Shown here: in pieces, positions 7,571-14,831 of the stretch
How the letters are laid out: each line of letters opens with the position of its first letter
Position numbering within the stretch: position 1 is the first letter of the stretch
Source: Coprococcus sp.
Lineage (GTDB): Bacteria; Bacillota; Clostridia; Lachnospirales; Lachnospiraceae
Direction of reading: 5' to 3'
NCBI GenBank assembly: GCA_016297495.1
Contig: JAEDGN010000030.1
Coordinates: 1-30,434, forward strand
Length of the DNA stretch: 30,434 nt
Translations under genes and position numbers: made by a program
Notes under the pieces: generated by a model
What the model was told of the DNA's origin: nothing
Databases searched by the model: none
The model's input: only the letters and a program-made list of their open reading frames with translations

Positions 7571-8665
7571 TTATAAGGGTATTCCCACACCCTTGCACAC
7601 ATTGGTCACAAAATCCTGTACATTGGTAACAATACCGTGCGCAGACAAACTTCCTCTATCTGACAGCTTGTTAACTGTAAATTCAGAGATATCCACACAA
7701 TAGAAATAGACCTCTCTGACAGTTCCATCAGGCAGCACACGGTAGGAAGGTGTCATATTGCCAGTCGCAATCGTATGCAGCATCGTCGCAAGGCAGATAA
7801 CCGTTGTTGCTTTTCTCACACAATGACGCATAGCATCCTGAGCCTCGTAAACATTGCCATAAACCTCCGGCAGTGGTCCATCATCCCTGATAGATCCGGC
7901 AAGCACATAAGGCACGCCATACTTGACACAATTATAAATAATTCCGTTGTCAATATGCTCCTCTTTAATAAAGTTCTCTATGGAACCACAGCCCCTGACA
8001 CGATTGATCGTGCTCAGATGATGATAATGTCCATTTTCCATACTTTCCTGGGTATAGATATCCTGACCCAGCGCCGTATTCAGATAAGCGCCCTCCAGAT
8101 CATGTACCGCCAGTGCATTCCCTGCCATCAGACCATCCACATAGCCATTGGCGATCAGCTTGGAAAAAGCATTCCGGGCATCTGCGTCAAAAGAAAAAGC
8201 CGGTCCCATGACCCAGAGAATATTCCCATGCTCTTTTTCATAATTAAGAAGCTCATAAAGCTCATCATAATCCCTGGAGAAAGCAGTTTCCCTTGAACGG
8301 GTCTGTCTAAATGCAAAAATTTCCTTTTTAGCATCCAGCTTTCCAAAACCATACGGGTAGACATAGATGCCTTCACTGGCATCTTCAGTTCTGCCAGTTA
8401 CCACCAGATCCCCCTTCCTGATGTGACGAAATTCTCTCACATAAATCCTGCCGTCCTCATAGACAGCCACACAGTCCATACGGCTCTCTTCAGCTAAAAG
8501 CCATTCTCCGTGAATCTTAAAGTATTCCGGATAGATACTCATAGCATGAAAGTTCTCCGGCGCCACTGTATCGAAGGGAGCCGGCTCCAGGCAGGCATCC
8601 GGAGCCTCCCTGAGAAACTTCTGTGTAAAATCCGGTGGATTATACTGTTTTAATTCAAAAGACAT
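7571..8665 (-). CDS. LOR/SDH-type (TIGR00300-like) protein, possible ornithine cyclodeaminase-related
   Basis: This 364-residue cytoplasmic protein resembles the LOR/SDH 'conserved region' family (TIGR00300). Archaeal and cyanobacterial members of that family are linked to ornithine or arginine metabolism. The visible N-terminal domain has YPEYFKIHGEW and the beta-rich stretch VAVYEDGRIYVREFRHIRKGD. The C-terminal part has the conserved blocks NGYVDGLMAGNALAVHDLEG, HYHHLSTINRVR, GSIRDDGPLPEVYGNV and ATMLHTIATGNMTPSY, the latter suited to nucleotide or metal binding. ATG at 8663-8665 follows GGGAGG by 11 bases. Its end is 17 bases from the selD start, so it is co-transcribed with selD. Substrate is not determined. 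The selenium neighbourhood suggests the annotation as an ornithine enzyme may not be the whole story. Confidence 0.7.
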   Translation of the reverse strand: MSFELKQYNPPDFTQKFLREAPDACLEPAPFDTVAPENFHAMSIYPEYFKIHGEWLLAEESRMDCVAVYEDGRIYVREFRHIRKGDLVVTGRTEDASEGIYVYPYGFGKLDAKKEIFAFRQTRSRETAFSRDYDELYELLNYEKEHGNILWVMGPAFSFDADARNAFSKLIANGYVDGLMAGNALAVHDLEGAYLNTALGQDIYTQESMENGHYHHLSTINRVRGCGSIENFIKEEHIDNGIIYNCVKYGVPYVLAGSIRDDGPLPEVYGNVYEAQDAMRHCVRKATTVICLATMLHTIATGNMTPSYRVLPDGTVREVYFYCVDISEFTVNKLSDRGSLSAHGIVTNVQDFVTNVCKGVGIPL

Positions 8666-8698
8666 GATTTTTTCATCCTCCCTGTATAAAAAGACAAG

Positions 8699-8723
8699 CG
8701 GGGGTGCAGTCACTGCACCCCCG
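8699..8723 (-). terminator. Strong hairpin between the GTPase gene and the LOR/SDH gene
   Basis: A perfect 10-bp stem (GGGGGTGCAG/CTGCACCCCC, plus one C-G pair) closes on a three-base loop. In the minus direction it is followed by GCTTGTCTTTTT. It probably ends or attenuates transcription from the GTPase gene (8752-9702). I see no convincing separate promoter in the 33 bases between it and the downstream ATG, so partial readthrough is likely. Confidence 0.75.
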
Positions 8724-8751
8724 TTATCTTCCTGATCTGATTATCATACTG

Positions 8752-9702
8752 TTAATTAAAATAAACCAGTTCTTCTTCCGGTTTTTCTGAAGGTGTCAGC
8801 TGTGTCGCATAAAGCACAGGACCTATGCCGCCATATTCCCGGCGCTTCTCGTATTTTATTTTAGCTGTTATCATCACCCACTGGCCATTCCTTACATCAT
8901 CGATCCGAGCAGTCTTACACAAAAAACCAATAAAACGGATATCATCCGCACAGCAGGTCATAGCCTTTCTGCCCGGCACCATATATCCTTTTGGGAACTT
9001 GCGGTTCTTCATCACTCTTCCCTTAAACCTGACAGTTTTACCATCGTAACGTTCACGGTCATCGGCCGCATCCATATACCAGATGCCATAATCCTCATCC
9101 CGGATTTCAATAATATCCGCATTCAGATCATATGGAGGAATATCCTTGCCAAGTTCAATCATCCTGCCATCCTTATGTTCGAACATCATCTGAATATTAG
9201 AATTCAGCGCCTTGACATTCCGACGGAACATAGGCAGATCCTGTTCCTCAGAACAGCGGTTGAAGATAACCAGTTCCGTGCATTTGATCATATTCCCGAT
9301 AATTGATTTCATGTTATTCAAATAAACCGCAAATGTGCTGGCATCTACCATGGTTACAATCTGGTAAATATCCCATCCCTTTGGCATATCCACATTCAGA
9401 ATCGTATCCGGATCCCACATGCCATTATATTCTACAAATACACGCTTTGGTCTGTAGACATTCCTACAGTTCTCCAGAAATTCCGCTGTCAGTTCTTCTT
9501 CATCTTCCAGTGTCACTGTATCAATATTGCAGGCCAGCGTTACCTTCTCGTCGATCTCGACCTCGCCTTCCTCACAGCTGATAAAAAGACCTTTATCTCC
9601 ATCAGCGAACTCTCCGCTCTCAAAAATCTCCTGTAAAAAAGATGTCTTACCACTTTCAAGGAACCCCGTAATCAAATATACAGGTACTTCCAGCTTATCC
9701 AT
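8752..9702 (-). CDS. CobW-like GTPase fused to a DUF1980/TIGR03943-like domain
   Basis: The N-terminal part is a G3E (CobW/UreG/HypB) GTPase with P-loop GFLESGKTS at residues 13-21. It lacks the CxCC metal motif of standard CobW proteins and has EYNGMW where EPSG is usual. The residues after about 200 do not look like the CobW C-terminal domain. They run as DGKTVRFKGRVMKNRKFPKG, GRKAMTCCADDIRFIGFLC and WVMITAKIKYEKRREYGG, which match the C-terminal domain of YcgQ/TIGR03943 proteins (DUF1980). Those are partners of the CobW-associated permease YcgR. ATG at 9700-9702 sits behind GGTGAT; an ATG at 9712-9714 is the alternative. It probably handles a metal or selenium species with the neighbouring GTPase. 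Confidence 0.8.
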   Translation of the reverse strand: MDKLEVPVYLITGFLESGKTSFLQEIFESGEFADGDKGLFISCEEGEVEIDEKVTLACNIDTVTLEDEEELTAEFLENCRNVYRPKRVFVEYNGMWDPDTILNVDMPKGWDIYQIVTMVDASTFAVYLNNMKSIIGNMIKCTELVIFNRCSEEQDLPMFRRNVKALNSNIQMMFEHKDGRMIELGKDIPPYDLNADIIEIRDEDYGIWYMDAADDRERYDGKTVRFKGRVMKNRKFPKGYMVPGRKAMTCCADDIRFIGFLCKTARIDDVRNGQWVMITAKIKYEKRREYGGIGPVLYATQLTPSEKPEEELVYFN

Positions 9703-9826
9703 ATCTATCACCATTCTTTCTTATCGACTTTGCTAATTTCGCAAGTAAAATCAAATATCTTCTATATGATAGCATATAAATACAATTAATAAATAAAATT
9801 TTTAAAAAATATTTATATAGCAAGCG

Positions 9827-9866
9827 CAAAAAAGCCCATGTTCCTCGAATTAGAAAAACATGAGCT
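9827..9866 (-). terminator. Intrinsic terminator after the His-rich CobW gene
   Basis: In the minus direction AGCTCATGTT pairs with AACATGGGCT (one G-U pair), with a 14-base loop, followed by six Ts. It lies 34 bases past the stop of the His-rich CobW gene and separates it from the next GTPase gene. That gene therefore needs its own promoter in the A/T-rich stretch 9720-9820, where I found no clear consensus. Confidence 0.85.
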
Positions 9867-9899
9867 ATTTTACTAATTATTCAATTGATGCTTTTATTG

Positions 9900-11057
9900 T
9901 TACAGCAGAAAAAGCTTCTCCAGCTTCGCCTCATCAATTTTGGAACCAATCACACAGAGGCGGCCTGTATACTCCGGCTGGCCTTCACGGATCTCGTACT
10001 CTTCCGGTACCATATCAAAATAGATCCATGTACCGTCCGCGCTCGGAAGCATGCCCTTGGCACGAAGGATCACACCATACTCATCGCTCTCAGACAAAGA
10101 CTTCAGGATGCTTTCAACTTCATCCTTTGTATATTTTCGCGGTGTTTCCTTACCCCAGCTTGTAAATACCTCATCCGCATGATGGTGGTGATGGTCGTGA
10201 TCATGCTTATGACCGCATCCGCAGTGGTCATCATGGTCATGATGATGCTCATGCTCATGGTCATGCTCATCGTGGTCGTGGTGATGATGCTCGTGATCAT
10301 GCTCATCGTGGTCATGGTGATGATGCTCATGGTCATGCTCATCGTGGTCATGGTGATGATGCTCATGGTCATGCTCATCATGGTCATGGTGCTCGTGGTC
10401 ATGATGATGACCGCATACAGGGCAGATCTCCTCTTCCTCCATGATCATATCCGCCAGGGAAACCGGCTTCTCCATTGCTGCCAGAAGCTGCACGCCTGTC
10501 AGATCATCCCATGGTGTTGTAATGATAGCAGCATCTTTATTATGCTCCCTGAGCAAAGCCACACATGCTTCCAGCTTGTCCTGTTTCACATTCTGAGTAC
10601 GGCTGAGAACAATCGTATGGGCGCTCTCCACCTGATTATTGTAAAACTCACCAAAATTCTTCATGTACATTTTGCACTTATTGGCATCGGCAACTGTTAC
10701 AAGGCTGTTCAGCTCAATATCCGCATCCTGCGCAACACCCTGTACTGCCTTGATAACATCGGATAATTTACCTACGCCTGACGGTTCGATGATAACTCTG
10801 TCCGGATGGAACTTTGCAATAACATCTTTCAAAGCTGTACCAAAGTCACCAACCAGAGAACAGCAGATACAGCCGGAATTCATCTCTGTAATATTGATGC
10901 CCGCATCCTTCAGAAAACCGCCGTCAATACCAATCTCACCAAATTCATTCTCGATCAGCACGACCTGCTGACCCTTGAAAGCCTCTTCCAGAAGCTTCTT
11001 AATCAATGTTGTCTTTCCTGCACCCAGGAAACCTGAAATAATATCAATCTTTGCCAT
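9900..11057 (-). CDS. CobW-family GTP-binding protein with long His/Asp-rich insert
   Basis: G3E GTPases of this type act as metallochaperones, mostly for zinc. The 385-residue product has P-loop GFLGAGKTT (residues 9-17), ENEFGE, the metal motif GCICC with cysteines 63, 65 and 66, and EPSGVG. LSRTQ replaces the usual NKxD guanine motif. Residues 217-293 form a histidine/aspartate/glutamate-rich metal-binding tract with CPVC just before it and CGCG within it. A CobW C-terminal domain follows. ATG at 11055-11057 is behind AAGGAGG; an upstream ATG at 11073-11075 would overlap that site. No Zur-like palindrome is visible upstream, so zinc is not established; nickel or selenium-linked metal use remain possible. 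Confidence 0.92.
   Translation of the reverse strand: MAKIDIISGFLGAGKTTLIKKLLEEAFKGQQVVLIENEFGEIGIDGGFLKDAGINITEMNSGCICCSLVGDFGTALKDVIAKFHPDRVIIEPSGVGKLSDVIKAVQGVAQDADIELNSLVTVADANKCKMYMKNFGEFYNNQVESAHTIVLSRTQNVKQDKLEACVALLREHNKDAAIITTPWDDLTGVQLLAAMEKPVSLADMIMEEEEICPVCGHHHDHEHHDHDEHDHEHHHHDHDEHDHEHHHHDHDEHDHEHHHHDHDEHDHEHEHHHDHDDHCGCGHKHDHDHHHHHADEVFTSWGKETPRKYTKDEVESILKSLSESDEYGVILRAKGMLPSADGTWIYFDMVPEEYEIREGQPEYTGRLCVIGSKIDEAKLEKLFLL
10266..10409 (-). repeat. 36-bp tandem repeat coding for the His-rich tract
   Basis: Four in-frame units of exactly 36 bp (10266-10301, 10302-10337, 10338-10373, 10374-10409) encode a 12-residue unit of the type EHDHEHHHHDHD. Units 2 and 3 differ from each other hardly at all; the outer two are more diverged. 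Such repeats change copy number by slippage, so the number of metal-binding units may vary between strains. Confidence 0.9.
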
Positions 11058-11210
11058 ATGGCATGCCTCCTTCATATCTATCAGTCATTAACCGTTAAAA
11101 ACATTGTAAAAATCTGCCGTCCGGCATCTTTTTTATTGTATAGCCTTCAATTTATAAAATCAATACCATCCGGAGAAAGTTTTTAAATATTTTAGAATAT
11201 ATGACTCCCC

Positions 11211-11239
11211 TTGCTTTTTCCTTTATCAGATGGCATAAT
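11211..11239 (+). promoter_or_regulatory. moaC operon promoter (TTGCTT-17-CATAAT)
   Basis: TTGCTT (11211-11216) and CATAAT (11234-11239) are 17 bases apart, with the start expected near 11246, just ahead of the moaC ribosome binding site. The intergenic stretch 11077-11210 otherwise shows only a small TGCC/GGCA hairpin with T-runs on both sides. Confidence 0.55.
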
Positions 11240-11272
11240 AGCAGAAGAAATAAACTGGAAAGGATGACGATA

Positions 11273-11746
11273 ATGTCTCTTACACATATGAACGATCAGG
11301 GCCGTGCCCGTATGGTCGATGTTTCCGATAAGGCTGTCACCCACCGGATCGCCGTTGCTGCAGGCAGTATCTATATGCAGCCGGAGACGCTGTCCCTTAT
11401 TAAAGAAGGCCGGGTGAAAAAGGGGGATGTTCTGGCTGTGGCACAGGTGGCAGGGATCATGGCCGCCAAGCACACCCCGGATATCATTCCCATGTGCCAT
11501 CCGCTGATGCTGACAGGTATCGACATGAATTTTGAAACAGACGATGAAAAGCATGCCATTCATATCCGTGCATCCGTCAAGACAACAGGACAGACCGGTG
11601 TTGAAATGGAAGCGCTTCATGCAGTATCTGCAGCTGCTTTAACAATTTACGACATGTGCAAAGCCGTCGACCGCGGAATGCGTATCACCGACATCCGGGT
11701 TGTCGAAAAAGACGGAGGAAAGTCGGGACATTTTATTCAATTATAG
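11273..11746 (+). CDS. moaC: Cyclic pyranopterin monophosphate synthase
   Basis: MoaC converts the MoaA product into cyclic pyranopterin monophosphate, the second stage of molybdenum cofactor synthesis. The 157-residue protein has the family length. It shows KHTPDIIPMCHPL, TGVEMEAL with the two active-site glutamates, DMCKAVDRGM with the catalytic Asp and Lys, and KDGGKSG near the end. ATG at 11273-11275 follows GGAAAGG by nine bases; the in-frame ATG at 11264 is too close to that site. MoaA, MoaE, MogA and MoeA are not in the window. It is followed 12 bases later by a MOSC gene and is divergent from the selenium/CobW block. Confidence 0.97.
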   Translation: MSLTHMNDQGRARMVDVSDKAVTHRIAVAAGSIYMQPETLSLIKEGRVKKGDVLAVAQVAGIMAAKHTPDIIPMCHPLMLTGIDMNFETDDEKHAIHIRASVKTTGQTGVEMEALHAVSAAALTIYDMCKAVDRGMRITDIRVVEKDGGKSGHFIQL

Positions 11747-11758
11747 TGAGGTTTTTTT

Positions 11759-12199
11759 ATGATTCAGGGAACAATAATATCGATTAATATATCCAGAGAG
11801 AAGGGTGTGGTAAAGACTCCCGTCGATTCCGCCCTCTGTAAATGTGATCACGGTATTGTGGGCGATGCCCATGCCGGCAACTGGCACCGTCAGATCAGCC
11901 TGCTGGCTCAGGAGAGCATCGATCTGATGACAGAGATGGGTATCGACGGTCTGATTCCGGGACAATTTGCCGAGAATCTTACCACCAGCGGCATCTGCCT
12001 CTATGAGCTTCCTGTGGGGACTCGCCTGCAGATCGGTGAGACTGTTCAGGAAGTCACCCAGATCGGCAAAGAATGCCACAAGGGCTGTGCCATCCAGCAA
12101 AAGGTTGGCAAATGTATCATGCCGACCCAGGGAATTTTTACAAAGGTCATCCGCGAGGGCACCATCCATGTGGGAGACAGCATCACACTCCTCTCTTAA
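11759..12199 (+). CDS. MOSC domain protein
   Basis: MOSC domains are beta-rich modules from molybdenum cofactor sulfurases and related enzymes; stand-alone forms such as this are thought to carry sulfur to, or bind, molybdenum cofactor. The 146 residues include the early block GVVKTPVDSALCKCDHGIVGDAHAGNW (given here by its ends only at residues 16-42), ISLLAQESID, PGQFAENLTT and the late motif IGKECHKGCAI with two cysteines. A cysteine near the end is the expected sulfur carrier in MOSC proteins. The gene follows moaC by 12 bases, with GTGAGG as ribosome binding site. Its stop codon lies in the loop of the hairpin that precedes the reductase gene. Confidence 0.9.
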   Translation: MIQGTIISINISREKGVVKTPVDSALCKCDHGIVGDAHAGNWHRQISLLAQESIDLMTEMGIDGLIPGQFAENLTTSGICLYELPVGTRLQIGETVQEVTQIGKECHKGCAIQQKVGKCIMPTQGIFTKVIREGTIHVGDSITLLS

Positions 12200-12218
12200 T
12201 ACAAGAGGAGTGTCTTTT
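12185..12218 (+). terminator. Terminator-like hairpin covering the reductase ribosome binding site
   Basis: ACACTCCTCT (12185-12194) pairs perfectly with AGAGGAGTGT (12204-12213) across a nine-base loop, and a run of CTTTTT follows. The right arm contains the AGAGGAG that should serve as the ribosome binding site of the gene starting at 12220. The left arm is the end of the MOSC reading frame, and the MOSC stop is in the loop. The element could lower transcription, block initiation, or couple reductase translation to MOSC translation, since a ribosome finishing MOSC would open it. Confidence 0.75.
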
Positions 12219-12219
12219 T

Positions 12220-13794
12220 ATGAAATCAACTGATATCCAGTCTTTAAAAGAAGATTTACCCGAATTCCGCGAAAAATCCGCTGCATTTTATGCCGGAGAA
12301 ATGAGCAAAGCGGACTATAAGGGCCTCTCCGGTTTCTATGGCAGTTATGCTCAGCGAAGCGGAGAAACCGGTATGCTTCGTCTCCGGATACCTGCCGGAC
12401 GCCTCACTAAGGAACGCCTGTCCTTCGTGGCAGATACCATCCGCCGCCATCATACCAGAAGAATCCATTTCACCACCTGCCAGACCATACAGCTCCATGA
12501 TCTTGATAGCGACACCATATGCAGCATCATTGATGAGGCTCTGAATGTCGATATCGTCACCATGGGAGGAGGCGGCGATTACCCGAGAAATGTCATGTGC
12601 TCTCCCCTTTCCGGTGTTGAAAAAGGCGAATACTTTGATGTTCTCCCGTGGGCCGAAGTCGCCGGAGATTATCTTCTTTCTTTTCTCAAAGCTCCAAAAA
12701 TGCCCCGCAAATTGAAGGTGGGGTTCTCCAATTCCGCTGCCAACCTGACCCATGCCACCTACCGCGACCTGGGCTTTGCCGCCAGAAAAGACGGTCTCTT
12801 CGACATATACAGTGCCGGTGGGCTGGGCAAAAATCCTCTCTTTGGCGTAAAGGTAGCCGAGGCTGTGGATCCTTCCATGATTCTCTATTACATTAAAGCC
12901 ATGTGGCTCACATTTATCACCTGGGGCAATTATGAAAATCGCGGAAAAGCCCGCACGCGCTATATGCAGGAAGCCCTTGGCGGTCCGAAAAAATACACCC
13001 AAGCCTATCAGACAAAACTGGCCGAAGTCATGGCATCCGGGGAAAATCTCCGCATTGACCCTGAAACCTTATCCATCTCTCAGCCTGTCGGGCTTCAAAA
13101 TAATAGCATAAAAGGAACCGTCCTGTCCCATCCCCGAATCATAGAACAAAAACAGCAGGGACTCTATACCGTTTACTGGCATCCCATCGGCGGGCATCCC
13201 GATCCGGATAAGTTCTGCCAGCTGACAGATATGCTTGATCAAATGCAAAATGTCGAAATTCGTCTGGCACCGGACCAGACTGCCTATATCATCAATCTGA
13301 CAGAAGCTGTAATCGGAAACGTGCTGTCCATCACTTCCGGCGGAGCCGAAACACCATTCGAAGCCTCCGTCAGCTGCATCGGCGCATCTATCTGCCAGAT
13401 CGGTCTGCGGGATTCTCAGACGCTTCTGTCTTCATGTATCCAGGCTGTCCGGCAGGCCGATATTCCCGGCAATGCGCTGCCTCAGATGCATATCTCCGGC
13501 TGTCCTTCCTCCTGCGGCACTCACCAGACAGGCATCATCGGTTTCCGCGGCGCAGGCAAATTCATCAATGGCCGGTCCGAGCCCGGCTACATGCTCTATG
13601 CCGGAGGCAATGAATATCAGGGCAATGAGATTATGGGACAGGAACTGGGAGTCCTGCTCGAAAAAGATATTCCGGATTTTCTTGTGGTGCTTGGCCGGAC
13701 CGTTGCCAAAAGCGGATTGGATTTTATGAACTGGTATAAAACAAATCCGAATGAACTGAAGACTATTTCAGAACTCTTTTGCCTCAAATCATAG
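12220..13794 (+). CDS. Siroheme/4Fe-4S sulfite or nitrite reductase
   Basis: This enzyme family performs six-electron reduction of sulfite to sulfide or nitrite to ammonia, with ferredoxin or a similar donor, in the cytoplasm. The 524-residue protein shows the twofold repeat typical of the family: two ferredoxin-like half domains (RLRIPAGRLTKERLSFVADT; later GLYTVYWHPIGG) and two siroheme-fold domains. The cluster ligands are clear: Cys386 and Cys392 (CIGASIC) and Cys428 and Cys432 (GCPSSCG). The basic pair TRRIHFTTCQ lies near the expected siroheme/anion site. ATG at 12220-12222 lies nine bases after AGAGGAG. Sulfite and nitrite cannot be distinguished by eye; selenite reduction would fit the neighbouring selenium genes but is speculation. 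Confidence 0.9.
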   Translation: MKSTDIQSLKEDLPEFREKSAAFYAGEMSKADYKGLSGFYGSYAQRSGETGMLRLRIPAGRLTKERLSFVADTIRRHHTRRIHFTTCQTIQLHDLDSDTICSIIDEALNVDIVTMGGGGDYPRNVMCSPLSGVEKGEYFDVLPWAEVAGDYLLSFLKAPKMPRKLKVGFSNSAANLTHATYRDLGFAARKDGLFDIYSAGGLGKNPLFGVKVAEAVDPSMILYYIKAMWLTFITWGNYENRGKARTRYMQEALGGPKKYTQAYQTKLAEVMASGENLRIDPETLSISQPVGLQNNSIKGTVLSHPRIIEQKQQGLYTVYWHPIGGHPDPDKFCQLTDMLDQMQNVEIRLAPDQTAYIINLTEAVIGNVLSITSGGAETPFEASVSCIGASICQIGLRDSQTLLSSCIQAVRQADIPGNALPQMHISGCPSSCGTHQTGIIGFRGAGKFINGRSEPGYMLYAGGNEYQGNEIMGQELGVLLEKDIPDFLVVLGRTVAKSGLDFMNWYKTNPNELKTISELFCLKS

Positions 13795-13861
13795 ACTAGT
13801 ACATCGCTCGCTAGTCCTGGCGCGGGATTCGGGTCTGCAAAGCAGATGAACTACTATCCCG
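13794..13861. repeat. Structured intergenic element with three nested or adjacent stems
   Basis: GACTAG (13794-13799) pairs with CTAGTC (13811-13816). Next, CGGGAT (13823-13828) pairs with ATCCCG (13856-13861) and encloses TCTGC/GCAGA (13834-13838 with 13842-13846). The element begins at the last base of the reductase stop codon and is G/C-rich compared with nearby spacers. It does not encode a protein and is separate from the terminator at 13889. It resembles dispersed palindromic intergenic repeats, but only one copy is in this window. Confidence 0.5.
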
Positions 13862-13888
13862 AGTCATCCTGGCTGCGACATAATGAAA

Positions 13889-13954
13889 ACAAAAACCCTT
13901 CAGAAAACCTGACCGCCAATCTGTATCCGGTCTGTGTATCCGAAGGGTTTTTGT
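13889..13954. terminator. Bidirectional terminator between reductase and sugar permease
   Basis: ACAAAAACCCTTC (13889-13901) pairs perfectly over 13 bp with GAAGGGTTTTTGT (13942-13954), and an inner GACCG/CGGTC stem extends it. T-runs lie on both strands, so it can end the plus-strand reductase operon and the minus-strand permease operon that converge here. Confidence 0.9.
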
Positions 13955-13991
13955 ATCGGCATTTATTTGCCTTTAGTCAATTCAATTATCG

Positions 13992-14831
13992 CTATTTTAC
14001 TGCGCCAGTTGCCACACCATTGATAATCTGTTTCTGACAGATCACATAGAAAATGAGAATCGGCAATAATGCAAGCAGGTAGGATGCAAATGCAAGATTG
14101 TAATTTGTACCGAACTGAGTCTGGAAATTCAGCTGTGCCAGCGGCAGTGTGTTCATTTCCGTACCGCCCATGATAACCAGCGGCGTCATAACGTCATTCC
14201 AAACGGCCAGCGCTGTCAGAACAGCGACTGTTGCATGCATCGGCTTCATCATCGGGAAGATAATATGCCAGAACATATACCATGTCGTTGCGCCGTCCAC
14301 ATAAGCAGCCTCTTCAAGGGCCATCGGAATATTTTTCAGATAACCGGTATAAAGCAACAGATTGATCGGCATATAAAATACCAGGTAAAGGATAATAACA
14401 CCTGCGCGGTTATCAAGTCCCATCTGTGCCGTCTGTTTGACCAGAGGCATCATCAGAATGGCAAATGGCACAAACATACCGGATACAATATAGTAATAAA
14501 TGAATTTGTAGCCTTTGGAATTGGCCATGCTTCTGCCAATGGCATAGGCCAGTACAGAATGCAGAAGGATTGCCAGAACAACTGTGATAATGGTAATCAG
14601 TAAGCTGTTGCCAAGGGAATGACAGAAATCCGTCACCCGCATTGCTTCCGCAAAGTTCTCAAAGCTCCATGATGAAGGCAGAGACAACGCACCCGCGATA
14701 TCATTGGTCATCTCACTCGGTTTCTTAAATGCAATCATGATGGCCATGTAAAGTGGGAAGAAGACTGTTATACAGCCGGCAATCAATAATATGGTTACAG
14801 GCCAGTTTGTTCTTTCATTTTTAGCTTTCAT
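13992..14831 (-). CDS. CUT1 sugar ABC transporter permease (MalG/MsmG type)
   Basis: This inner-membrane subunit of a carbohydrate importer has 279 residues and six predicted helices. The first helix is TILLIAGCITVFFPLYMAI. The EAA loop that contacts the ATPase reads EEAAYVDGATTWYMFWHIIF, and the C-terminal end is short, as in MalG-like subunits. Its ATG overlaps the stop region of the upstream permease gene (TAATG arrangement), a sign of translational coupling. It is the last gene of the alpha-galactosidase operon and is followed by the shared terminator at 13889-13954. No ATPase gene is present, so a shared MsmK-like ATPase encoded elsewhere is likely. Confidence 0.95.
   Translation of the reverse strand: MKAKNERTNWPVTILLIAGCITVFFPLYMAIMIAFKKPSEMTNDIAGALSLPSSWSFENFAEAMRVTDFCHSLGNSLLITIITVVLAILLHSVLAYAIGRSMANSKGYKFIYYYIVSGMFVPFAILMMPLVKQTAQMGLDNRAGVIILYLVFYMPINLLLYTGYLKNIPMALEEAAYVDGATTWYMFWHIIFPMMKPMHATVAVLTALAVWNDVMTPLVIMGGTEMNTLPLAQLNFQTQFGTNYNLAFASYLLALLPILIFYVICQKQIINGVATGAVK

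Noticed and set aside
10200..10410. CRISPR-like tandem repeats
   Set aside because: The 36-bp repeats have no spacers, are in frame, and encode the His-rich tract.
9885..10766. A long plus-strand open frame rich in Met/Val opposite the CobW gene
   Set aside because: It is the antisense of the His-rich repeat and CobW coding sequence; the codon pattern and P-loop protein on the minus strand explain it.
11101..11141. Small TGCC/GGCA hairpin with T-runs on both strands between the CobW and moaC genes
   Set aside because: The stem is only four bases with weak flanks; too little to call a terminator or a riboswitch.
11077..11210. A molybdenum cofactor riboswitch or Zur box in the CobW-moaC spacer
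   Set aside because: I looked for both and found neither the conserved structure nor a Zur-like palindrome.
12256..13002. A 248-codon minus-strand open frame
   Set aside because: It is the antisense of the siroheme reductase and shows no recognisable domain.
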